A stretch of DNA of 6,734 nt, taken from contig USOC01000061.1 of the NCBI GenBank assembly GCA_900556245.1, positions 1 to 6,734 of the forward strand, in the 5' to 3' direction. The notes under the pieces were generated by a model that saw nothing but the letters and a program-made list of their open reading frames with translations, was not told the DNA's origin and did no database searches. Shown here piece after piece: positions 1 to 6,209 of this stretch. Source of the stretch: an uncultured Prevotellaceae bacterium. Its GTDB lineage: Bacteria > Bacteroidota > Bacteroidia > Bacteroidales > Muribaculaceae. Every line of letters begins with the position of its first letter. The first letter of the stretch is position 1. A program made the translations under genes and the position numbers.

Positions 1-2
1 AA

Positions 3-500
3 GGCAAGCTTTATTCCGTTGATGTTTTTGTCTGTGTTTACCTTCTATATTGCACTTTTATGGATCCTTCCGTATATGGTTATGACAGGACGGAATCTAT
101 CGACTGGCACAAAGCCAAATTCGGCAAATGGGCGGAAAAATACGGCTACAGAAGCGATGTCTGCTATCTGGTTTCGACAATGGCTCTCTTCAAAGATGTT
201 CCTGTCGATGGCAATCACTTCATCCTTCAGGGCAACTATTCGCCTTTCGATTCAGACTCGATTGGACTCAATATAAACACCTCAAAGCGAGGATTCATTG
301 TCGATATGAACAACCATGCCGGATTCATGCAAATGTCTACAGTATTGAGATATGTGGGCTATGACATAGACGGAAGTGCCGTCAAGCAGACGGTACCGGA
401 AATAGATATCAACAAATGCAAATGGAAATATGAGATATATGACAAGCACGAATTGCCGCAAGAATACAGGCAGAAACGTCAAGCCACACATGACACTTAG
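3..500 (+). CDS. Unrecognised protein, C-terminal part (5' end outside window)
   Basis: The reading frame is open from the first complete codon at 3 to a TAG at 498-500, giving at least 165 codons, so the gene probably begins upstream. An ATG at 60 is a possible start, but nothing before it looks like a ribosome site. From there on the frame looks truly coding: mixed composition, many Asp, Tyr, Trp and Gly residues, and no low-complexity runs. The part after position 60 is soluble-looking, with phrases such as IDWHKAKFGKWAEKYGY and FIVDMNNHAGFMQM, and a charged, Lys/Arg-rich C-terminus (ELPQEYRQKRQ). The 19 codons before position 60 are hydrophobic, but an alternative frame is also strongly hydrophobic there, so a frameshift or a start at 60 cannot be excluded. 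I do not recognise the family and assign no function. It converges on polA across a 434-base gap. Confidence 0.7.
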   Translation, partial: GKLYSVDVFVCVYLLYCTFMDPSVYGYDRTESIDWHKAKFGKWAEKYGYRSDVCYLVSTMALFKDVPVDGNHFILQGNYSPFDSDSIGLNINTSKRGFIVDMNNHAGFMQMSTVLRYVGYDIDGSAVKQTVPEIDINKCKWKYEIYDKHELPQEYRQKRQATHDT

Positions 501-553
501 CCGCCTCTGCGAATAAAGACTTGCCCCTAACGTTCTGCGTGAGGCTCCTCTTC

Positions 554-619
554 CCCTGTTTGCGTCAGCATATAGGGGGAGTGACGCTTGCGCCGAGAGG
601 GTTAAAAGCGGAAACAGGG
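554..619. repeat. Nested inverted repeat
   Basis: The outer arms are CCCTGTTT (554-561) and AAACAGGG (612-619), an 8-base perfect match. Directly inside the left arm, GCGTCA (562-567) pairs with TGACGC (582-587), a 6-base perfect match closing a 14-base loop. The left arm is therefore a continuous 14-base block whose partners are separated by about 24 bases. It sits about 50 bases after the stop codon of the upstream gene. No T-run follows the outer arm on the plus strand, so this does not look like a simple terminator. The function is unknown. Confidence 0.5.
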
Positions 620-728
620 CAACTCTCACAAGCATAATAAAAAACAAAGTCAGACAAAATCAGGAAAATCGGGGGAAATGCATCTTCACTTCACGCTGAC
701 ACATAGGCTCAACCTCCTCCCGGCCAAA

Positions 729-792
729 GCAACACCACCCCGTTTGCTTCGGCAAAACATTCACATACAAGGAAAAGAATTATTGGTGTTGC
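729..792. repeat. Inverted repeat enclosing a TTCG-loop hairpin
   Basis: The outer arms GCAACACCA (729-737) and TGGTGTTGC (784-792) are perfect 9-base reverse complements. Between them lies a small hairpin, TTTGC-TTCG-GCAAA (743-756), whose loop in plus-strand RNA would be C(UUCG)G, a known very stable tetraloop. A two-hairpin fold is thus possible in a plus-strand transcript. The same DNA lies about 140-210 bases beyond the polA stop on the minus strand and could equally affect the end of that transcript. The function is unknown. Confidence 0.45.
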
Positions 793-934
793 AAAAGTCC
801 GTTCCGATGCTATATGCCCCGCCACGGCCCGCGCAGACAAGAGCGGAGAAATTCGCCGATTTCCGTGCCCCCTCATTGAATACCGACTTGGTCTGTAAAA
901 AGCGGATTGCCCTAACGGCTAAACAGATTCGGAC

Positions 935-3703
935 TTAATGCGCTTCGAGCCAGTTGGCACCGCTTCCGCAGTCTGCAATTAAAGGTACCGTACCCTTCCA
1001 GGCCTGTTCCATCTCTTCCTTGACAATTGTCCTTACCCGGTCGATTTCATCGGGCCAGACATCGAAGTTCAACTCGTCATGCACTTGCAGAATCATTTTC
1101 GAGCGGATACCTTCCGCCGCAAAACGCCGCCACACGCGTATCATCGCAATTTTGATAATGTCGGCCGCCGTACCCTGGATTGGCGCATTAATCGCATTCC
1201 GCTCAGCATACCCCCGCACGACTGCATTCTTCGAATTGATATCCGGCAACAGACGGCGACGGCCGAAAAGCGTCGTTACATAGCCAAGACGCCGCGTCTG
1301 CTCGATGCTGTCATCCATCAGCTTTCTGACCCCGGGAAAAGTCCGGAAATAGCCGTCGATTATCTCTTTAGCCTCACCCCTCGGGATGCGCAGACGTTGC
1401 GACAGTCCGAACGTTGAAATGCCGTAGATCATTCCGAAATTGGCTGTCTTGGCCTTGCGACGCTGGTCGTCGGTCACCTGCTCGATAGGTTCATGAAAAA
1501 TTTTGGCGGCAGTCGCGCGATGTACGTCGGCTCCTGCAAGAAACGCCTCTGTCATCGATTCATCCCGGCTGATGTTGGCAACGATGCGCAACTCAATTTG
1601 GGAATAGTCCGCGGAGAAAAACACGTGCCCGTCATCGGGAATGAACGCCTTGCGGATTTCCCGGCCTTCGTCATTGCGAATCGGAATGTTCTGCAGATTC
1701 GGATTGGTCGACGACAAGCGGCCTGTCGCCGTCACAGTCTGATTGAACGTTGTATGGATTTTACCCGTTTCGGGATTAATCAGTTCCGGCAAAGCATTGA
1801 CATAGGTCGACAACAACTTCTTCAATTTCCTGTATTCCAAAATCTTGTCGACTATCGGGTGACGGTCGGATATTTTTTCGAGCACTTCTTCCGTTGTCGA
1901 ATATTTTCCGGACTTGGTTTTTTTGACCTTTTCGTCAATTTTCAACCGTTCGAACAATACCTCGCCTACCTGTGATGGCGAGCCGACATTAAACTCGACA
2001 CCCGCCAATTCAATGCACTCTTTCTCTATGCCCTCAAGACGCCCGGTCAGCACTTTCGAATATTCCGCAAGCGCAGCCTCGTCTATACGCATTCCCGCCG
2101 ACTCCATATCTGCCAAAACAGCGGTAAGAGGCAACTCTATGTCGTGGAGCAAGCCTTCCATCTCCTCCTGCTTCAACTTCTCGTCGAATATCGGCTTCAA
2201 CTGCAAGTTTGCACAAGCCTTCGCGCAAACTGCCGGAGCAATCTCTTCCGGAGTCAAATCTGCAGCCGGATCAAATTTATTTGGCTTTATACCCTTTGGC
2301 ATGACTACCTCCGGCAAAACACAATGCAGATAGATTTCCGATATACGTTCCAGCGAATGGCTCATTTCGGGTTGCAGCAAATAGTGGGCTATCGCATTGT
2401 CATAGTATGGCTCGGCAATACTCAGCCCCAACCGATGATGCGCCACGACCATCGCCCGCTTTAAGTCGCACCCGCACTTGACTATCTGCGGCGCGGCAAA
2501 AAGACGACAAAGCTCAGGCAGGACATAATCCGCCGAATCGCTGTCGGGCAAAGCCACATAAAACGCCTCATCACCGGAATAGGCCACAGCCACTCCGGCT
2601 AGATGAGCAGACATCGCGTCTCCGTTCGTGCTGACAAAATGCAGACCGACCGCTTTCGAAGTCAAAGCCTTATCTACAAAATCCGGAAGATTGGCCTCGG
2701 TGACTATCGTAAATTTCACATCAAGAGAATTTTCCGATGCCAGATCCGGCTCTACTTCCAGTAAGTCGTCGAAAAGCGAACCTTGCATCACATCGGTTGC
2801 CGAAGCAGCTACTGTCTTCTTCTGAAGTTTGTCGCCCAACACGCGCGTCAGCAAAGACCGGAATTCAAGACGCTCGAATATTTCGCGAATCTTTTGCTCG
2901 TCGACAGGCTTCCGGGCAAACGCCTCTTCATCAATGTCAACCGGCACCTCTGTGCAAATCGTAGCCAGTTTTTTCGAAAACAAAATGCTCTCGACGTTCG
3001 ACTCCACCTTCACCTTCTGCGCTCCCTTGAGACGATTCGTGTTGGCTATCAATTCCTCTACCGAACCGAATTCCTTGACTAGCTTTGATGCCGTCTTTTC
3101 TCCGATACCCGGACAACCGGCAATGTTATCAACCTTGTCCCCCATCAATGCCAGCATGTCGACAACTTGTGACGGACGGTCAATACCGAATATTTCGCAC
3201 ACTTCCTCCACACCGCGAATCTCGGCAGGCTTTCCTTTCATTCCGGGACGGTACACTTTCACATTTCCGCCCACAAGCTGACTCAAGTCCTTATCAGGCG
3301 ACATAATAAACGTGGCATAACCGGCACTGCCCGCCTTCAGCGCAAGCGTACCGATGACATCGTCTGCCTCATACCCGGCCACCTCAACAACGGGAATGCC
3401 ATAAGCCCGAATAATGTCTTTGATATACGGAACTGCAATTTTTATATCTTCCGGAGTCGCCTCTCTTCCGGCCTTGTAGTCAGGAAACATCTCGTGACGG
3501 AAGGTCTTCCCTGCCGGATCAAAACACACGGCGATATGGGTAGGCTGCTCTTTCTTCAGTATTTCCTCCAACGTATTGACAAATCCGAATATGGCGGAAG
3601 TATTCATCCCGTCGGACGTTATTCTGGGTGAATACATCATCGCATGGTAAGCCCGGAAAATCAGTGCGTAGGCATCCAGCAAAAAAAGTTTCTTTTCAGT
3701 CAT
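935..3703 (-). CDS. polA: DNA polymerase I
   Basis: This 922-residue enzyme fills gaps and removes RNA primers during lagging-strand synthesis and repair; the length is close to the E. coli enzyme. The N-terminal 5'-3' (flap) nuclease spans about 1-290, with FDPAGKTFRHEMFPDYKAGR (61-80), YEADDVIGTLA (111-121), SPDKDLSQL (135-143) and GDKVDNIAGCPGIGEKTA (188-205). A linker (about 291-327) holds QGSLF (307-311). The 3'-5' exonuclease-like domain (about 328-510) has lost its catalytic residues by eye alignment: His355, Val357, Ala417 and Lys495 stand where Asp, Glu, Asp and Asp are expected. The polymerase domain (about 515-922) is intact, with motif A DYSQIELR (699-706), motif B RRKAKTANFGMIYG (748-761) and motif C VHDE (874-877). 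Phe756 in motif B is the residue linked to discrimination against dideoxynucleotides. The ATG at 3703 gives the expected N-terminus; no Shine-Dalgarno precedes it. It is divergent from the prenyl synthase. Confidence 0.98.
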   Translation of the reverse strand: MTEKKLFLLDAYALIFRAYHAMMYSPRITSDGMNTSAIFGFVNTLEEILKKEQPTHIAVCFDPAGKTFRHEMFPDYKAGREATPEDIKIAVPYIKDIIRAYGIPVVEVAGYEADDVIGTLALKAGSAGYATFIMSPDKDLSQLVGGNVKVYRPGMKGKPAEIRGVEEVCEIFGIDRPSQVVDMLALMGDKVDNIAGCPGIGEKTASKLVKEFGSVEELIANTNRLKGAQKVKVESNVESILFSKKLATICTEVPVDIDEEAFARKPVDEQKIREIFERLEFRSLLTRVLGDKLQKKTVAASATDVMQGSLFDDLLEVEPDLASENSLDVKFTIVTEANLPDFVDKALTSKAVGLHFVSTNGDAMSAHLAGVAVAYSGDEAFYVALPDSDSADYVLPELCRLFAAPQIVKCGCDLKRAMVVAHHRLGLSIAEPYYDNAIAHYLLQPEMSHSLERISEIYLHCVLPEVVMPKGIKPNKFDPAADLTPEEIAPAVCAKACANLQLKPIFDEKLKQEEMEGLLHDIELPLTAVLADMESAGMRIDEAALAEYSKVLTGRLEGIEKECIELAGVEFNVGSPSQVGEVLFERLKIDEKVKKTKSGKYSTTEEVLEKISDRHPIVDKILEYRKLKKLLSTYVNALPELINPETGKIHTTFNQTVTATGRLSSTNPNLQNIPIRNDEGREIRKAFIPDDGHVFFSADYSQIELRIVANISRDESMTEAFLAGADVHRATAAKIFHEPIEQVTDDQRRKAKTANFGMIYGISTFGLSQRLRIPRGEAKEIIDGYFRTFPGVRKLMDDSIEQTRRLGYVTTLFGRRRLLPDINSKNAVVRGYAERNAINAPIQGTAADIIKIAMIRVWRRFAAEGIRSKMILQVHDELNFDVWPDEIDRVRTIVKEEMEQAWKGTVPLIADCGSGANWLEAH

Positions 3704-3830
3704 ATCAAATGTTTTAGCGCCTCAAAATAAACAAAAAAACGTAAAAATGGCTTTAGGCACAAATAATTCAACCGTGAAATTACTACAATCGCAGAATAAA
3801 TGATTACTTTTGTGTCTTAAAAATCGTTTT
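3704..3830. promoter_or_regulatory. Divergent promoter region between polA and the prenyl synthase gene
   Basis: This 127-base, A/T-rich stretch separates two start codons facing away from each other, so it should carry promoters in both directions. The plus-strand -7 box is listed separately. For polA I see only weak candidates: TTATTTTG (minus strand, 3730-3723) and ATTATTTG (minus strand, 3767-3760), the latter with a TTG about 18 bases further upstream. Neither matches TAnnTTTG fully. Confidence 0.55.
3805..3812 (+). promoter_or_regulatory. Bacteroidetes-type -7 promoter box (TACTTTTG)
   Basis: TACTTTTG matches the Bacteroidetes primary sigma factor -7 consensus TAnnTTTG exactly and ends 18 bases before the ATG at 3831. 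The expected -33 TTTG, about 20 bases upstream, is poor: the sequence around 3781-3786 is TACTAC. A transcript starting about seven bases past the box would have a leader of roughly 12 bases. The box overlaps a possible TTG start at 3810, which argues for the ATG at 3831 as the real start of the downstream gene. Confidence 0.55.
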
Positions 3831-4808
3831 ATGACGAATTTTGACGAAATAAAATCAATCATATCCCCCGAATTAAAGCAATTGGAAGAAATCATCGGCC
3901 AATCGCTTACCAGCAATAGCCCCCTGCTAAATGAAATAGTAAAGATGTATCTGAAAACCAAAGGCAAACAGATACGTCCTATCGTCGTGATTCTCAGCGC
4001 CAAATTTTTTGCGGCCGAAGCAAATCGCAGAGTCTTGCACGGTGCGGCTGCAATCGAACTGCTTCACAACGCTTCGCTCATCCATGATGACGTAGTCGAC
4101 GAAACAAAAAAACGCCGTGGGCAGGACACCATCAACAGTGTTTGGGACAATCACGTGGCCGTTCTTGTCGGGGACTTTTTCGTCAGCAATGCGCTTGCAT
4201 GCGCTATCGATACCGGCGACTTGCGCGTCATACAAGTGATTTCCGATCTCGGCAAAGAACTGTCGACCGGAGAAATCGACCAAATCGACATAGCAAAACA
4301 CCACTCTATCGACGAAGAAAGCTACTATAGCATCATTCGCAAAAAGACAGCTTCGCTCTTCCGCTGTTGCGTGAAAGTCGGAGGATATTCCGTGAACGCT
4401 TCCGACCGGGACATCGACAATCTGTCTCGCTTCGTTGAAATGCTGGGACTTTGCTTTCAAATCAAAGATGACATATTCGATTATTTCGACGACAAAACCA
4501 TCGGAAAACCTACCGGAAACGACCTGCGTGAAGGCAAGGTGACACTACCGCTCATCTATGCATTGTCAAAACAAGAAGCTCCTCAAATAGAGGAAATGCG
4601 AGCATTGGTACGCTCTGAAATGCTTTCGTCCGAAGAAATAGAAACACTGATTGAATTTGCAAAAGCGGAGGGCGGCATAGAATATGCATACGAATCGATG
4701 GAGCGTTTGCGCACAGAAGCTGTCAAGATTCTCGCCGACTACCCTGACAACGAAGCGAAATCAATCTTCTTGTCGCTGTTCGACTACATCATCAAACGCC
4801 ATCACTGA
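3831..4808 (+). CDS. Long-chain polyprenyl diphosphate synthase
   Basis: This 325-residue trans-prenyltransferase condenses isopentenyl diphosphate units onto an allylic diphosphate, in the cytoplasm or at the membrane face. Family marks are GKQIRP (45-50), the first Asp-rich motif DDVVD (86-90) followed by RRG (95-97), KT (172-173), the second Asp-rich motif DDIFD (213-217) and [16 protein letters not shown] (225-240). The positions four and five residues before the first motif are Ser82 and Ala81, both small rather than aromatic, which in this family favours long products. The likely product is therefore the side-chain precursor of menaquinone (an IspB/heptaprenyl- or octaprenyl-type enzyme) rather than farnesyl diphosphate; the exact chain length cannot be read from the sequence. 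I chose the ATG at 3831 over a TTG seven codons earlier because that TTG lies inside the probable -7 box. It heads a two-gene unit with rnhB. Confidence 0.93.
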   Translation: MTNFDEIKSIISPELKQLEEIIGQSLTSNSPLLNEIVKMYLKTKGKQIRPIVVILSAKFFAAEANRRVLHGAAAIELLHNASLIHDDVVDETKKRRGQDTINSVWDNHVAVLVGDFFVSNALACAIDTGDLRVIQVISDLGKELSTGEIDQIDIAKHHSIDEESYYSIIRKKTASLFRCCVKVGGYSVNASDRDIDNLSRFVEMLGLCFQIKDDIFDYFDDKTIGKPTGNDLREGKVTLPLIYALSKQEAPQIEEMRALVRSEMLSSEEIETLIEFAKAEGGIEYAYESMERLRTEAVKILADYPDNEAKSIFLSLFDYIIKRHH

Positions 4809-5413
4809 TGCTTCTGCCATTTCTCGAAGCCGGAAGAATTGAAGCAGGATGCGACGAAGCAGGACGAGGATGCCTTGCCGGACCGGTCTTTGCAGCTGCT
4901 GTCATCCTCCCCGACGGATACTCTAACGACTTGCTCAACGACTCAAAACAACTTAGCGAGCACAAGAGGGAAACGCTTCGGCCGATTATCGAACGCGACG
5001 CGCTGGCATGGGCAGTAGGCATTGTGACAGAACAGGAAATCGACAAAATCAACATCCTGAACGCTTCGTTTCTCGCTATGCACCGGGCTGTGGATGCGCT
5101 CTCCCTCCGCCCAGAGCATCTGCTGATTGACGGCAACCGCTTCAAGCCATATCCCGACACGCCACACACATGCATCGTCAAAGGCGACGGCAAAATGATG
5201 TCGATAGCGGCAGCTTCAATTTTAGCGAAGACCCACCGCGACGAATACATGCGCAAAATCCATCTTGAATTTCCGCAGTACGGATGGGATGTCAACAAAG
5301 GTTATCCGACCAGGGCACACCGAGACGCCATCGCACGCTTCGGTGCGACAGACTATCATCGTCACTCATTCCGTCTTCTCAACGACCAGCCCTCGCTCTT
5401 TCCCGACCTTTAG
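4808..5413 (+). CDS. rnhB: Ribonuclease HII
   Basis: This 201-residue enzyme cuts the RNA strand of RNA-DNA hybrids, including single ribonucleotides embedded in DNA, and so starts ribonucleotide excision repair. The DEDD active site is complete: Asp16 and Glu17 in CDEAGRG, Asp108 in LIDGN, and Asp127 in VKGDGK. Other family blocks are NDSKQLS (44-50), [15 protein letters not shown] (134-148) and [12 protein letters not shown] (163-174). The length is usual for the family. The C-terminal tail ends QPSLFPDL, which includes QPSLF (194-198), resembling a sliding-clamp binding motif. The start ATG overlaps the TGA of the prenyl synthase gene by one base (TGATG), so translation is probably coupled and no separate promoter is expected. 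Its TAG interlocks with the TAA of the convergent Fe-S protein gene. Confidence 0.97.
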   Translation: MLLPFLEAGRIEAGCDEAGRGCLAGPVFAAAVILPDGYSNDLLNDSKQLSEHKRETLRPIIERDALAWAVGIVTEQEIDKINILNASFLAMHRAVDALSLRPEHLLIDGNRFKPYPDTPHTCIVKGDGKMMSIAAASILAKTHRDEYMRKIHLEFPQYGWDVNKGYPTRAHRDAIARFGATDYHRHSFRLLNDQPSLFPDL

Positions 5414-6204
5414 TCCCTACGCAGAAAATAACGGCCTTTTCCGCTTGTCCGACGACCGAAAGCAATGCTGCCTGCCGGACAGCCATGATAGCAGGCAAGA
5501 CAGTTCAGACAATTGCCGTGCCATGTCGGACGCTGTCGGCCACTGGCATCACGCTCCATCTTAATATTTCCTGTCGGGCACAGGCGTGCGCACAAACCGC
5601 AACCGACACAACCGGACGTGTCGACACGAAACGGCTTGTCGCTGACAGAACGCATGAAAAGCGGATAAATGACATCAGATTTCAAGCGAGAAAATCGCCC
5701 GTGAAACGTCAAGTCTCCCTTTACTCCTGTCTTAATCCGCTGTGCTGTACGCCCGACGGCAAACGGAGCGTTATGTAGTTTCCGCTCCTCTGTCGTCTTG
5801 TCGTCGACATCAAAACCGGGCAAAAGGACATAAGTGTTGGGCATAAACACCGAAAATGCAGCATCTCCTGTCAGTCCGCAGCGGGCTACTGCGGCTTTCC
5901 ATTGGAAATAAGTGCGTCCGGCATCATCGCCACAGGTGCACAGCATGTAACAATAGTTTGATTCCGGCGAATATCCCGAAAAACTCAACGAAGCAATGAC
6001 TTCGCCAAGCATCTTCGGCAAGCCCCACGAATGAACCGGAAAAACAAATCCAATCCGCTCTCCCGGATCCACACAGAGCGTCTTTTCCGCATCATTTCGC
6101 TTCATAAACGCAGATAAATCCACAAGCCGATTGTCTCCCAATCGGCCGGACAATTCTTCTGCAACATACCGACTGTTGCCGGTAGCTGAAAAGAAACAAA
6201 TCAT
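5410..6204 (-). CDS. Flavodoxin-like protein with two [4Fe-4S] ferredoxin motifs (EFR1-like)
   Basis: This 264-residue protein combines an N-terminal flavodoxin-like fold with a C-terminal bacterial-type ferredoxin domain. [15 protein letters not shown] (4-18) matches the FMN phosphate-binding loop of flavodoxins, and [13 protein letters not shown] (52-64) fits the next strand and loop. Two complete CX2CX2CX3CP motifs follow: Cys199, 202, 205 and 209, and Cys232, 235, 238 and 242, each expected to ligate one [4Fe-4S] cluster. The architecture is that of the EFR1-type proteins of anaerobes, inferred to be cytoplasmic electron carriers with unknown partners. The ATG at 6204 puts the flavin loop at the very N-terminus as expected; the frame runs 24 codons further upstream but would overlap the preceding gene. 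It follows the Smr gene by 5 bases, suggesting one transcript. There is no signal peptide or membrane segment. Confidence 0.9.
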   Translation of the reverse strand: MICFFSATGNSRYVAEELSGRLGDNRLVDLSAFMKRNDAEKTLCVDPGERIGFVFPVHSWGLPKMLGEVIASLSFSGYSPESNYCYMLCTCGDDAGRTYFQWKAAVARCGLTGDAAFSVFMPNTYVLLPGFDVDDKTTEERKLHNAPFAVGRTAQRIKTGVKGDLTFHGRFSRLKSDVIYPLFMRSVSDKPFRVDTSGCVGCGLCARLCPTGNIKMERDASGRQRPTWHGNCLNCLACYHGCPAGSIAFGRRTSGKGRYFLRRD

Positions 6205-6209
6205 AGGAA

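Larger units (their letters stand above)
501..934. other. Gene-free region between convergent genes
   Basis: This stretch lies between the 3' ends of the upstream gene and polA, so both transcripts should end in it. Short open frames on either strand (282-647 minus, 678-938 plus) have no recognisable domain and I do not call them genes. I saw no TAnnTTTG-type promoter on either strand. It contains two inverted-repeat structures (554-619 and 729-792), neither followed by a convincing T-run, so neither is a textbook intrinsic terminator. It also holds two near-identical short words, TTGCCCCTAACG at 521-532 and TTGCCCTAACG at 907-917, close to the two ends. At this length it could hold an untranslated regulatory RNA or the remnant of a small dispersed element; neither is shown. 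Confidence 0.6.

Noticed and set aside
282..647. 121-codon open frame on the minus strand
   Set aside because: It overlaps the 3' part of a clearly coding plus-strand gene, has no recognisable domain, and its upstream half is the inverted-repeat region.
729..792. Intrinsic terminator
   Set aside because: The stem is long and interrupted, and no T-run follows on either strand.
678..938. 86-codon open frame on the plus strand
   Set aside because: It runs into the polA stop codon, has composition unlike its neighbours and no recognisable domain, and lies across an inverted repeat.
1493..1975. 160-codon open frame antisense to polA
   Set aside because: It lies wholly within the conserved polymerase domain of polA, so it is a shadow frame.
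3810..3830. TTG start adding seven residues to the prenyl synthase
   Set aside because: The TTG lies inside the probable -7 box, and the ATG at 3831 gives a normal family N-terminus.
3927..4460. 177-codon open frame antisense to the prenyl synthase
   Set aside because: It covers the conserved Asp-rich motif region of the real gene and shows no domain of its own.
4792..5298. 168-codon open frame antisense to rnhB
   Set aside because: It is opposite the complete DEDD active-site region of RNase HII; composition is Ser/Arg-rich as expected for a shadow.
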